Assembly: GCA_039795875.1 (NCBI GenBank)
Contig: JBDKKY010000016.1
Coordinates: 1-19,604, forward strand
Origin: CAIZLB01 sp039795875
GTDB taxonomy: Bacteria > Patescibacteriota > Minisyncoccia > Phycocordibacterales > CAIZLB01
Direction: 5' to 3'
DNA length: 19,604 nucleotides
The translations under genes were made by a program, and so were the position numbers. Below, piece by piece: positions 7,288 through 14,865 of the stretch. Position 1 is the first letter of the stretch, and the number at the start of each line of letters is the position of its first letter. Under the pieces are notes generated by a model. It made no database searches, was not told the origin of the DNA, and was given only the letters and a program-made list of their open reading frames with translations.

Positions 7288-8193
7288 ATGATCTCAAAAC
7301 ACACAAATTCTGCTGGGACTACTTGGCAAATTGCTGTCTCTCCAAGCGGAACAGATATCCAAGATTTGATGAAAGAGTCCAGTATTGGCAGTGAGTATTT
7401 TGAAGAATTGAGTACCCCAACCCCGAGACCTGTTTGTATGGACTTAGAGGGCGTAACATACGCGGTATTCCACATTCCAGTACGATCTAGCCCTCTGGAT
7501 CCTCAATCTCTCTATTATACAGAAGCAGAGATTGATGTCTTGATCGGTGACAAAACTGTGACCACCTTACTATATGACTCACCGGCCGAATTAAGTCTAG
7601 ATGTCGATAGTATTCTGGCTAAGCATGCGACGGATGCACCAGCTGAGTTGTGGTGGCACATCCTTACGAATATCTATACAAAGATTCACAACGACATCGA
7701 TACCATGATCGTCGAAATGAAAGACGTTCGAGAAAAAGTCTTCACAAAAAAGGAGCACATCGAGCGAATCTCTGATGTGCATCGAGCCTATCTAGCTATT
7801 GACCTAGCCATCAGTGGGCACGAAGAGATCATCGAATCTATCCACGAGGCTGAACATCCAGGCCATACAGCCAACTCTCCCCTTGCTTGGTCAAAGGTAC
7901 GCGGCGAATATCATCGATTAACTCAGAAATTAGAAAAGCTTGGTGCTTACATACACGAACTTCGTCACACTCAGAACAGTTTAATCTCCGCTCGACAAAA
8001 CCTGTTGACGCAGACCTTTACTGTATTGGCCTTTATCTTTTTGCCCATCAACTTCTTGGCCGCCCTCTTTGGTATGAATGTGACAACCATGCCAATCGTA
8101 GATCACCCGCAGGCTTTCTGGATCCTACTTGGTGGATTTGCCGTCTTGAGTCTGATCATGTTACTCTTCTTTAAAATCCGAAAATGGCTATAA
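7288..8193 (+). CDS. corA: CorA-family divalent cation channel
   Basis: This 301-residue protein has the CorA layout: a soluble alpha/beta N-terminal domain (about 1-140), a long charged helical stalk (about 145-240), and two C-terminal membrane helices (about 240-262 and 275-296) joined by the periplasmic loop. The signature Gly262-Met-Asn264 is present, followed by the loop VTTMPIVDHP. The family forms pentamers that import Mg2+ (some members Co2+ or Ni2+). The C-terminus ends in the basic KIRKWL that marks the cytoplasmic side. cysS follows after 12 bases, so the two genes probably share transcripts. Confidence 0.92.
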   Translation: MISKHTNSAGTTWQIAVSPSGTDIQDLMKESSIGSEYFEELSTPTPRPVCMDLEGVTYAVFHIPVRSSPLDPQSLYYTEAEIDVLIGDKTVTTLLYDSPAELSLDVDSILAKHATDAPAELWWHILTNIYTKIHNDIDTMIVEMKDVREKVFTKKEHIERISDVHRAYLAIDLAISGHEEIIESIHEAEHPGHTANSPLAWSKVRGEYHRLTQKLEKLGAYIHELRHTQNSLISARQNLLTQTFTVLAFIFLPINFLAALFGMNVTTMPIVDHPQAFWILLGGFAVLSLIMLLFFKIRKWL

Positions 8194-8205
8194 TCGTTAT
8201 TATAC

Positions 8206-9621
8206 ATGCTTAAATTACACCTACACAACACCCTTTCAAAAGAGATTGAGGAATTACAGCCTATACACGCAGGAGAAGTGCGTATGTATCATTGTGGTCC
8301 GACTGTGTATGATTATTTGCATATTGGAAATATGCGAACCTATGTGTTCGCTGATACGTTGAGACGAGTCTGTGAACATGCTGGATATACCGTCAAACAA
8401 GTGATCAATATCACTGATGTTGGACACCTCGTCAGTGACGCTGATGAAGGTGAAGACAAGATGGAAAAAGGTGCTGAAAGAATGAACAAAAGTGCCCAAG
8501 AAGTGGCCAAATATTTTACCGACATTTTCCATCAAGATCTGGCTGCCTTAAATATTCGAACGACAGATACTCTATTCCCAAAAGCCAGTGACCATATCAA
8601 AGAACAAATTGCCTTGATCGAGGAGCTCGGAAAGCGTGGACATACATACAAGACCAGCGACGGTATCTATTTTGACGTTTCTACTTGGAAAAGATATGGA
8701 AAATTAGGAGACATTGATTTGTCTGGACTTGAAGCTGGCAAGCGAGTTGCTCACAGTCTGGAAAAACACACGGCTTATGATTTTGCGTTATGGAAATTCT
8801 CTCCAGCAGGCACCGCCAGACAACAAGAATGGCCGTCTCCTTGGGGTGTTGGTTTTCCTGGTTGGCATATCGAATGTTCAGCTATGTCTATGAAGTATCT
8901 CGGTGAGACATTTGATATACACACTGGTGGCATTGACCATATCCCAGTGCATCACAACAATGAGATTGCCCAAAGCGAAGCTGTTACAGAAAAACCACTG
9001 GCCAATATCTGGATGCATGGAGCATTTTTAAACTGGAAAGGAGGTAAGATGAGTAAATCGAATGGAACATTCTTACGTCTACAAGATTTACAGCAACAAT
9101 ATAGTATTTCTCCCCTAGCCTATCGATACTTTTTGTTACAATCAAAATACCGACAACCGATTTCTTTTGATAGCGAGAGTTTGAAAGCGGCCGGAACAGC
9201 CTATAGTCGACTGACTGAAAAAGTGGCACGACTTTGGTCTATTTCAAAAACAATAAATACTCCTCGAGATCTGAAAAATGAATTGGATTCAGTGAGTACA
9301 TTGATCGCCAATGATCTCAATACACCCGAAGTGCTGGCCTTTCTCTGGGATACGTTGAAAAATATAGAAGCAGAGCCTGTTAATGAAACTGTGTTCATGC
9401 ATTTTATCGATACAGTTGATTCTCTACTTGGTCTTGAGCTCACAAAAGCCTGTGTAGAGCTCGTCCTACCAGATGCCATCAAACAGCTTGTGGAAGAACG
9501 TCATCAAGCTAAAGCCAATCAAGACTGGGCTAGAGCTGATCAGTTGAGAACGGAGATCGGAGAGGCTGGGTATGAGCTGTTGGATACCGCTGAGGGGGTG
9601 AAAGTGCAGAAACGTAGCTAG
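8206..9621 (+). CDS. cysS: Cysteinyl-tRNA synthetase
   Basis: This complete 471-residue class I synthetase charges tRNA-Cys. It has Cys30 in MYHCGPTVYDYLHIGN, so the HIGN nucleotide-binding motif is at residues 39-42. The catalytic zinc site includes Cys30, Cys224 in GWHIECSAMS, and His and Glu in the following HHNNE segment. KMSKS lies at 281-285. The C-terminal helical bundle and anticodon-recognition region (about 320-471) are full length. A TATAAT at 8189-8194 overlaps the end of corA and could provide a second promoter 11 bases before the ATG. The gene ends at a bidirectional terminator. Confidence 0.97.
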   Translation: MLKLHLHNTLSKEIEELQPIHAGEVRMYHCGPTVYDYLHIGNMRTYVFADTLRRVCEHAGYTVKQVINITDVGHLVSDADEGEDKMEKGAERMNKSAQEVAKYFTDIFHQDLAALNIRTTDTLFPKASDHIKEQIALIEELGKRGHTYKTSDGIYFDVSTWKRYGKLGDIDLSGLEAGKRVAHSLEKHTAYDFALWKFSPAGTARQQEWPSPWGVGFPGWHIECSAMSMKYLGETFDIHTGGIDHIPVHHNNEIAQSEAVTEKPLANIWMHGAFLNWKGGKMSKSNGTFLRLQDLQQQYSISPLAYRYFLLQSKYRQPISFDSESLKAAGTAYSRLTEKVARLWSISKTINTPRDLKNELDSVSTLIANDLNTPEVLAFLWDTLKNIEAEPVNETVFMHFIDTVDSLLGLELTKACVELVLPDAIKQLVEERHQAKANQDWARADQLRTEIGEAGYELLDTAEGVKVQKRS

Positions 9622-9662
9622 TGAGACCCGCTTTCGCTTCGCTCCAGCGAGGCAAGGAAATG

Positions 9663-9687
9663 AAAAAGCCCCACATGGGGCTATTTT
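9663..9687. terminator. Bidirectional terminator between cysS and pilin gene
   Basis: AGCCCC (9667-9672), loop ACAT, GGGGCT (9677-9682), flanked by five A on the left and ATTTT on the right. It serves cysS on the plus strand and the convergent pilin gene on the minus strand. Confidence 0.9.
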
Positions 9688-9718
9688 CATATATATTTTG
9701 GTATATGGAAAGAAGGGA

Positions 9719-10219
9719 TTATCCGCAAACTGCGTCTGTTGTAGAAACTGTAGTTGTAGCTGTAGTTGTTGAGTTTCCTGTAGAGTCAACACATTGGTAT
9801 GATCCACTCTTTAGAAGAGCTTGTACGGCCCATACTGTTGCTCCTGGAGTGGCTACTGTTGCAGCACCTAGAGAACACACAACTGCAGTACTTCGAGCTG
9901 CAGCACCATCGACAAGAGCTTTCAAACCTCCTGTACCTGAACTCATAAAGATTGATCCTGCTGACTTACAGTCTGCAGAATACGGAGCAGCTGCTGTACC
10001 TTGGGTTGCTACGATACCGTAGTTACCAGTTGTCTGACTTGAGTAATACAACTCTGCTTGTACTTTCATACTTTGAAGAGTAGATTGGATAGCTGCATCC
10101 TCACCCTTTGTTCGGGCTGTACTCAAACTGGCCAATACAATAGTAGATAGAATTCCGATAATCGCGATGACCACCAAGAGTTCAATCAATGTAAATCCTC
10201 TGCTGTTAAGTTTTTTCAT
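9719..10219 (-). CDS. Type IV pilin / pseudopilin, copy 1
   Basis: This 166-residue prepilin starts MKKLNSRG, then FTLIELLVVIAIIGILS. The prepilin peptidase would cut after Gly8, with Phe9 as the new N-terminus and Glu13 as the conserved Glu5 of the mature pilin. The hydrophobic helix (about 9-30) is followed by a charged segment and a small globular domain. That domain has four cysteines (in SADCKSAG, AVVCSLG, YQCVDS and the final AVCG), matching four cysteines of the neighbouring pilin, so probably two disulfides. The C-terminal tail is Thr/Ser rich. Such pilins build surface fibres for attachment, twitching or DNA uptake. It has its own promoter, upstream dyad and terminator. Confidence 0.93.
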   Translation of the reverse strand: MKKLNSRGFTLIELLVVIAIIGILSTIVLASLSTARTKGEDAAIQSTLQSMKVQAELYYSSQTTGNYGIVATQGTAAAPYSADCKSAGSIFMSSGTGGLKALVDGAAARSTAVVCSLGAATVATPGATVWAVQALLKSGSYQCVDSTGNSTTTATTTVSTTDAVCG

Positions 10220-10247
10220 ATATTAAGGTTCTTATTAGTAATAAATT

Positions 10248-10292
10248 AATTAATTTATCTCAGAGTACTAATACTCCTGAGATGAATTAATT
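10248..10292 (-). repeat. 45-bp dyad at the pilin 1 promoter
   Basis: AATTAATT (10248-10255), T, ATCTCAG (10257-10263), AGTA, loop CTAA, TACT, bulged C, CTGAGAT (10277-10283), G, AATTAATT (10285-10292). The two arms match throughout apart from one T/G position and one bulge. The right half covers the -10 box and predicted start site (about 10283). It may therefore be an operator, or the inner 27 bases may form a hairpin at the extreme 5' end of the mRNA. Confidence 0.75.
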
Positions 10293-10318
10293 ATACTCCT
10301 CTATTTTTTATAACACAA
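10290..10318 (-). promoter_or_regulatory. Promoter of pilin 1
   Basis: TTGTGT (10318-10313), 17-base spacer, TATAAT (10295-10290) on the minus strand. The predicted start near 10283 leaves a leader of about 64 bases. No Shine-Dalgarno sequence is visible before the ATG. Confidence 0.65.
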
Positions 10319-10332
10319 TAAAATTGTGGATA

Positions 10333-10361
10333 ATAAAAAATAAAAATTCCCTTTCGGGAAT
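10333..10361 (-). terminator. Terminator of pilin 2
   Basis: On the minus strand ATTCCC, tetraloop GAAA, GGGAAT is followed by a T-rich run (complement of 10333-10345). It lies 24 bases after the pilin 2 stop. Confidence 0.85.
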
Positions 10362-10384
10362 ATTTATTGAATCACTATCACTAT

Positions 10385-10834
10385 TTAGTATGCATCACAC
10401 ATTGTTAAGGTTGATGTCGCCGGTTGAGTTCGTTGACGAGAGATTCCTCCATGATCGATACACCAGTATTTAGTGGGGTCACTCTTGAGCTGAGCTGAGA
10501 TGATCCAAATATTTGACGGTGCTGCGGTGGAGAAACAAGCTACAGTAGTTTTTGCTCTTAGTCCTGTCAACAATTTTGATAGACCATACGTTGTCGCATC
10601 AGCAAACATACTACCAGCTGTGACACAATCGCCTGATGTCACACCAACATTTCCATTTTGTGAATAATACAAACCAGATTGAGTCTGCAAGTTTTTCATA
10701 GTACTTTGAATACCTGCATCATCACCTCTACCCTTTGCACTACTTAAGGCTGCCAATACTATGAGTGCCAACATTCCAACAAGAGCGATAACCACCATGA
10801 GTTCTATAAGAGTAAATCCTCGATTTTGATTCAT
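10385..10834 (-). CDS. Type IV pilin / pseudopilin, copy 2
   Basis: This 149-residue prepilin starts MNQNRG then FTLIELMVVIALVGMLA, with cleavage after Gly6 and the conserved Glu at residue 11. It is a paralogue of the downstream pilin: SSAKGRGDDAGIQSTMKNLQ corresponds to the segment after the helix in copy 1. Four cysteines fall in equivalent places (SGDCVTAG, VACFST, YWCIDH, TMCDAY). The globular domain is shorter and lacks the Thr-rich tail. Separate promoters and terminators mean the two pilins can be made in different amounts, for example as major and minor subunits. Confidence 0.93.
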   Translation of the reverse strand: MNQNRGFTLIELMVVIALVGMLALIVLAALSSAKGRGDDAGIQSTMKNLQTQSGLYYSQNGNVGVTSGDCVTAGSMFADATTYGLSKLLTGLRAKTTVACFSTAAPSNIWIISAQLKSDPTKYWCIDHGGISRQRTQPATSTLTMCDAY

Positions 10835-10871
10835 AAAAGTTCTGTTTTGTTTGTTAAAGGTTAATGAATTA

Positions 10872-10900
10872 AGTATACTCTATACACCAACAGCAGACAA
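10872..10900 (-). promoter_or_regulatory. Promoter of pilin 2
   Basis: TTGTCT (10900-10895), 17-base spacer, TATACT (10877-10872) on the minus strand. It overlaps the last codons of the upstream sugar transferase gene and gives a leader of about 30 bases. Confidence 0.55.
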
Positions 10901-12271
10901 GAACGTCTGTACAGTTCTGAGAATAATCAATAGATCCAGAAAGAAGGACCGATGTTTCAGGTAGTATAAGTCATATGATAATTTCTCTTTGGTGCCTTCG
11001 ATAGAGTGCGGTGGTATCTCGTGATGTATCTGCGCCCAACCAGATAAACCAGGACGTACAGTGTGTCGTGCAGAATAAAATGGGATTTCTTTCTCATACA
11101 CTTCCACCATCTTTGGCATCTCAGGTCGTGGACCAACCATAGACAGATCTCCTCGAATAATATTCCAAAACTGTGGGAATTCGTCGATACGTGTTTTACG
11201 GATAAATTTACCGACTTTGGTTACCCTCATCTGTCGACCCTCATTTTTCTTCTGCTCTGCATTTCCCTCTTTCAACACCCATGTTCCATCATCTACCCCT
11301 CTCATAGATCTAAATTTTATAATATTGATTACTTTATTGTTTTGGCCGATTCGCTCCATTTTGGCAAATAACGGACCGCCATCTTCGATCTTGATTGCCA
11401 GCCAAATGAAAGGGTAAAAAATCAGAGAGATCAAAAACAGTGGCAACACAACCAACAGATCAAGTACTCGCTTGAGTATCATGTATACATAGTCATTCTT
11501 GGCTGTAATATTGCCGATAAACCACTCCTCGTCTATATATGTGAGGTCTTCGCGGTCATACACTCGCTCATACATATCTTGAAATGTGACGAATTTCACA
11601 CCTTCAAACACGAGATAATACAATTTGCGACCCAGTTGTACTGCGTGATCATCACGTGTATCCAATACCACATATTGCACCTTATCTGCCAATAATTTCT
11701 CTCGAAGTATTTGCACACCTTGGTCGGTAGTAATCTGTTGAGGATCGATCAAATCTATCGGCTTATACCCTGTATATTTTACTTCTTTGAGTTGGGCAAA
11801 AAAACGCTTAATTTCATTGCCTCCACCGATACCGCTCATATTGAAAGAAGACGCTTCTAACTTATTACCATCTTTACCATAGAAAAGATACCTATAACGA
11901 GCCAATGTGGCACAGATCGCACTAAAGACAACATAAAACAAGAGTATCAATTTTGGTCTGAGACCAAGATCCAATGGAAACAAGTAAAACCACACTATGC
12001 CTCCGATGAATGTACCCACAGACGCCATCAAGATATGCTGTATAAGTTTACGTCTCTTATATAGTACATGACGATCATACAGACCATATATCAAGAAAAA
12101 TAGAACAGAGATGCAGATAATGGGCACAAAGAGGATAAAGTGTCTAAAAACTGTATATGTATCAATCCCTAACTGCCCTTCCCGGATGAATGAGCGGAAC
12201 CATAAGGCCAAAGCAAGCGAAATCAACAGCAAAATCACGTCTTTACAGAGTGATAAGAAGGTTTTGAGCAT
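10880..12271 (-). CDS. Polyprenyl-phosphate sugar phosphotransferase
   Basis: This 463-residue protein has the WbaP/WcaJ-type layout: N-terminal membrane helices (about 8-130), a cytoplasmic nucleotide-fold middle (about 140-250), one further membrane segment (about 265-292), and the catalytic bacterial sugar transferase domain. Diagnostic blocks are IIKFRSM, FIRKTRIDEFPQFWNIIRGD, LSMVGPRPE, RHTVRPGLSGWAQ and the final YDLYYLKHRS. These enzymes transfer a sugar phosphate from a nucleotide sugar to undecaprenyl phosphate, starting exopolysaccharide or glycan synthesis at the inner membrane. The actual sugar cannot be read. A TATAAT lies 7 bases before the ATG, so this gene has its own near-leaderless promoter besides read-through from rodA. 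Confidence 0.92.
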   Translation of the reverse strand: MLKTFLSLCKDVILLLISLALALWFRSFIREGQLGIDTYTVFRHFILFVPIICISVLFFLIYGLYDRHVLYKRRKLIQHILMASVGTFIGGIVWFYLFPLDLGLRPKLILLFYVVFSAICATLARYRYLFYGKDGNKLEASSFNMSGIGGGNEIKRFFAQLKEVKYTGYKPIDLIDPQQITTDQGVQILREKLLADKVQYVVLDTRDDHAVQLGRKLYYLVFEGVKFVTFQDMYERVYDREDLTYIDEEWFIGNITAKNDYVYMILKRVLDLLVVLPLFLISLIFYPFIWLAIKIEDGGPLFAKMERIGQNNKVINIIKFRSMRGVDDGTWVLKEGNAEQKKNEGRQMRVTKVGKFIRKTRIDEFPQFWNIIRGDLSMVGPRPEMPKMVEVYEKEIPFYSARHTVRPGLSGWAQIHHEIPPHSIEGTKEKLSYDLYYLKHRSFFLDLLIILRTVQTFLSAVGV

Positions 12272-12278
12272 GTGGCTT

Positions 12279-12284
12279 ATTATA
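12279..12284 (-). promoter_or_regulatory. -10 box of the sugar transferase gene
   Basis: TATAAT on the minus strand, inside the inverted repeat GGCT ATAATA AGCC, 7 bases before the ATG at 12271. A leaderless transcript is likely. Confidence 0.45.
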
Positions 12285-12321
12285 GCCTAATTTTGGCCAT
12301 ATTTCGAGACCTATTCTGAGG

Positions 12322-13440
12322 CTAAAATCCAACAAACTCATTCCTACTCTTCCGTGCCTCTATACTCTTTCGCTGACCCAAAAGCGCTGAGGCTATGCCG
12401 ATAGCGATGAATTCAATCAAAATATGTGATCCGCCGTAGCTCATGAAAGGTAATGGAATACCTGTTACTGGCATTACGCCAAGATTCATACCGATATTGA
12501 TCACCATGTGGGTACCAAGGAAAAATACAATTCCGGCTACACACAGAGCGTCAAAGTTAGACTGTAAACGTGGTGCTAGATAGAGCATACGTCCAAGCAT
12601 AAGTCCTGAGAGGATAATCACAATCATCAATCCAACGAATCCCCATTCTTCCGAAAAAGCCGCGATAATAAAGTCCGTTTGATACTCCGGCAAGAATCGG
12701 AGCTTAGACTGTGTTCCATACCCAATACCTTTCCCTAGTATCTGTCCTGAGCCAACCGCGATCAAAGCCTGATATTGGTTATACCCAGACCCTCGTGTAT
12801 CGTGCATCGGGTGAATAAAGTTGATAACACGTTTCTTTTGATAGTCTTTAAAGCCAAATTGCCAAGCCGCTCCAAAGGTGATCACAGCACACAGAAACAA
12901 AAGCAATAGATGCTTTTTGGAGATACCAGACACGAAAATCATACCAAACCAGATGGCAAAGATGGTCACCGCTGATCCAAAGTCAGGTTGGAACAATACC
13001 AATACACCGAGTATCCCTGTATAAATAGCCGATACCAACACATGCCGAAAAGCCGAGATCTCAACGTGGCGTTTAGAGAAATATTTTGCCAATAAAATGA
13101 TCAGTGCAATCTTGGCCGGATCAGTCGGCTGAATAGACAAAAATCCGAGACGAATCCAACTCTGGGCTCCTTTGGCCACGTGCCCTGATACGAAGAGCAA
13201 GAACAAAGAGATAATTGATAATCCATACACTAAAAGCACTGTTTTTCTATTTTTCAAAAAAGACAGATCAAGATAATGCATCAGCCCACAAAGACCAACA
13301 CCTAAAATAATCCATAGCAACTGTTTAATAAAACGCACCGACGTCTCACCAAAAGATGCCAGAGTAAACAGTGAAAAAACACAGAGAATAATCGCTGGTA
13401 AGCATATGTACCAATCTATTTTTTTGATAAGACTCTGCAT
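12322..13440 (-). CDS. rodA: RodA/FtsW peptidoglycan glycosyltransferase
   Basis: This 372-residue SEDS-family protein has about ten membrane helices. Typical motifs are SWIRLGFLSIQPTDPAKIALI, the loop GSGQILGKGIGYGTQ, LRFLPEYQTDFIIAAFSEEWGF with the catalytic-region Asp, and PLPFMSYGGS near the end. SEDS proteins polymerise lipid II into glycan strands with a class B penicillin-binding protein. RodA acts in side-wall growth and FtsW in division. The sequence is closer to RodA by the LRFLPEYQTDFI form, but no mreC or pbp2 neighbour is visible to confirm this. It starts 12 bases after the preceding gene and is probably cotranscribed with it. Confidence 0.92.
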   Translation of the reverse strand: MQSLIKKIDWYICLPAIILCVFSLFTLASFGETSVRFIKQLLWIILGVGLCGLMHYLDLSFLKNRKTVLLVYGLSIISLFLLFVSGHVAKGAQSWIRLGFLSIQPTDPAKIALIILLAKYFSKRHVEISAFRHVLVSAIYTGILGVLVLFQPDFGSAVTIFAIWFGMIFVSGISKKHLLLLFLCAVITFGAAWQFGFKDYQKKRVINFIHPMHDTRGSGYNQYQALIAVGSGQILGKGIGYGTQSKLRFLPEYQTDFIIAAFSEEWGFVGLMIVIILSGLMLGRMLYLAPRLQSNFDALCVAGIVFFLGTHMVINIGMNLGVMPVTGIPLPFMSYGGSHILIEFIAIGIASALLGQRKSIEARKSRNEFVGF

Positions 13441-13452
13441 CTATAACTTCGA

Positions 13453-14229
13453 TTATTGCTTATATGCACTGATCGCTAATTTGGGAATAATCTCAACTTT
13501 TGAAGATGAAGCGGTGAATGTTTCAGGCCAGGTAAAGACCACTTCCGAAGTACCTCTATCCCCTAATTTATCAATAAAGGTCCGTGAGGCCATAAACCCA
13601 TTGCCTTCATCATCGTAAATGATAGCAATAACCTCTACATTTTTATATGTATTCAGGGTTTTATTGGTTATCTTAGCCGTTAATTTTGGAGCCTCATCTG
13701 TTCGGGTTAGAAGCTGATCGCTCACCAATAGTTCAGGTCGCTCTCCGCCATACTCTATCCAAACCAGAGGTTCGGTGAATTCAAAAGTTACTCGAGCTGG
13801 TACCCGTTCACCCACATCTATAGTTGGTTCAAAGATAGGAAATAATTTGGTTGTTGGCAGAGCCACAGATCCTTCTCGTGAACCTAACAATACATTTTTA
13901 TCATCATAGACACGGAAAATATAATGCGCTGGTTGCGAAATATAATTTACGTTTGGATTTTGCACATATGCCACCAAGTTGTATATCCCTTTTGTTACAT
14001 AATAACTTCGTGACCACTGTATAACCGGGTCAGCTTCAACTTCAAAAAAACAGGCAATCTTGCAAATACCGCCACAATCTACTCCATGCTCATTTTGATT
14101 TTTCACAGCATCGCTACATGACGGCGGTTTCTGTTGTGTTTTCCAAATATAAAAACCAATCGGGGGCACGGTGACAAAAAAGATAATCAACAAGTATAGA
14201 AATCTGCGTCTAAATGACCATGAAAACAT
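13453..14229 (-). CDS. Membrane-anchored protein with CPR-type cysteine motif
   Basis: This protein of 258 residues starts MFSWSFRRRFLYLLIIFF, giving a positive-inside N-terminus and one membrane helix (about residues 10-30). Right after the helix comes a Cys-rich block of the form CxDAxxNxxExGVDCGGxCxxxC. This block is seen in many exported proteins of CPR bacteria and archaea and was probably made to bind metal or form disulfides. The rest (about 65-258) looks like two all-beta domains with no catalytic motif. I chose the ATG at 14229 because an extended -10 box ends 6 bases before it; an ATG 24 bases upstream would lie within the promoter. It opens the transcript that continues into rodA, so a cell-envelope role is likely. 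Confidence 0.8.
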   Translation of the reverse strand: MFSWSFRRRFLYLLIIFFVTVPPIGFYIWKTQQKPPSCSDAVKNQNEHGVDCGGICKIACFFEVEADPVIQWSRSYYVTKGIYNLVAYVQNPNVNYISQPAHYIFRVYDDKNVLLGSREGSVALPTTKLFPIFEPTIDVGERVPARVTFEFTEPLVWIEYGGERPELLVSDQLLTRTDEAPKLTAKITNKTLNTYKNVEVIAIIYDDEGNGFMASRTFIDKLGDRGTSEVVFTWPETFTASSSKVEIIPKLAISAYKQ

Positions 14230-14235
14230 GAGTGT

Positions 14236-14244
14236 ATTGTAGCA
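14236..14244 (-). promoter_or_regulatory. Extended -10 promoter for the Cys-motif/rodA unit
   Basis: TGCTACAAT on the minus strand is an extended -10 element ending 6 bases before the ATG at 14229, again predicting a leaderless mRNA. Confidence 0.5.
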
Positions 14245-14254
14245 TGGGGACAAT

Positions 14255-14278
14255 AAAAAAACTGCCTATAAAAGGCAG
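14255..14278 (-). terminator. Terminator of RNA A
   Basis: On the minus strand CTGCC, loop TTTTATA, GGCAG, then seven T. It lies directly after the 3' strand of the closing helix. Confidence 0.88.
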
Positions 14279-14517
14279 GGACGACTGTGCGGAACGAAAG
14301 TCCTTTTGCTCGTGGCCAAAGACTTCCTTAGCTGATCCGTCATGTGGGTGGTTGGGATACGGGCTCATCTTTGCTCCAAATGCCTGCTTATACCAGGTGA
14401 ACGGATCTACCGATTTGGCGCCCATACAACAACTGGACATATCCCGCCTTGGGAAGACCCACAAGACAAAGGATTTCCTCAACCATTTCATCGCTCATAC
14501 TTCGCCCGCACAATCGC
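14255..14517 (-). ncRNA. Structured RNA A (about 263 nt), identity uncertain
   Basis: A complete RNA transcription unit. Promoter TTGTAT, 17 bases, TAGATT with an extended TG predicts a start at about 14517. From there an 11-12 bp closing helix pairs 14506-14516 with 14282-14292, and a strong terminator follows. Internal helices include TGTGGGT with ACCCACA, GATCCGT with ACGGATC, TATGGGC with GCCCGTA, and CCAAAT with ATTTGG. Some cannot coexist without a pseudoknot. No protein gene fits. RNase P RNA is the first candidate: it also has terminal P1 pairing and a GAGGAAA segment (14480-14474), here opposite an AAAAGGACTT stretch near the 3' end where helix P4 would be. However, the near-universal ACAGAA and GGTAAGAGC elements are not found, so the assignment is weak. 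Confidence 0.6.
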
Positions 14518-14523
14518 AACATT

Positions 14524-14552
14524 AATCTACCATATGATATGTATATATACAA
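14524..14552 (-). promoter_or_regulatory. Promoter of RNA A
   Basis: TTGTAT (14552-14547), 17-base spacer ending TGG, TAGATT (14529-14524). The predicted start coincides with the first base of the closing helix. Confidence 0.6.
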
Positions 14553-14554
14553 TA

Positions 14555-14591
14555 TAAAATAAAAAGCCTCATGACCTTGTGATCATGGGCT
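14555..14591 (-). terminator. Terminator of RNA B
   Basis: On the minus strand AGCC CATGA TC, loop ACAA, GG TCATG A GGCT, followed by TTTTATTTTAT. One bulged base in the stem. Confidence 0.85.
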
Positions 14592-14859
14592 GAAATAACG
14601 GGAGTGGAGGGTGCAACGAGCGTCTTGGTCTCTCTCTTGCGGTGCGCTCCTGTGAGCAGGCTGGAGCCTGTCGGTGGCAGCGTCTTATGCAGCAGTAGCA
14701 TCGTTGGAGACACGAATGCTCTGCTTGATGGCGTCTCGTAGGACGCGGTGTGTGGATAGGACCTCGGAGGCCCTTCCTAACCCCGGGAGCGCGATTGTCC
14801 CGGTTTCGTGTGTGCCGGCGCCGGCGTGTGGCGTCTGTGCTCGTGCACCCCCACTCCAC
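14555..14859 (-). ncRNA. Structured RNA B (about 300 nt), unassigned
   Basis: A GC-rich island in AT-rich surroundings that behaves as an RNA gene. Promoter TTGCAT, 17 bases, TATTAT predicts a start near 14859. A long closing helix follows at once: 14839-14857 pairs with 14601-14621 (GGAGTGG, GGGTGCA and CGAGC blocks), and a terminator ends at about 14555. Internal hairpins include CCGGGA with TCCCGG, GCGTC CTACGA GACGC, CAGGC TCCA GCCTG and AGCATTCGT with ACGATGCT. It lacks the features of tmRNA (no T-arm or CCA), SRP RNA (no GGAAGCAGC) and RNase P RNA (no GAGGAAAGTCC). Codons ending DATAA stop occur at 14699-14685, but the tRNA-like half of a tmRNA is absent. I do not recognise the family. 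Confidence 0.65.
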
Positions 14860-14865
14860 ACATAT

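Noticed and set aside
9621..10022. Plus-strand open frame opposite pilin 1
   Set aside because: It is antisense to a clear pilin and crosses the bidirectional terminator; its Val/Ala-rich sequence mirrors pilin codons.
14230..14253. Upstream ATG for the Cys-motif protein
   Set aside because: It would place the start before the extended -10 box; the ATG at 14229 directly precedes a basic residue cluster and membrane helix.
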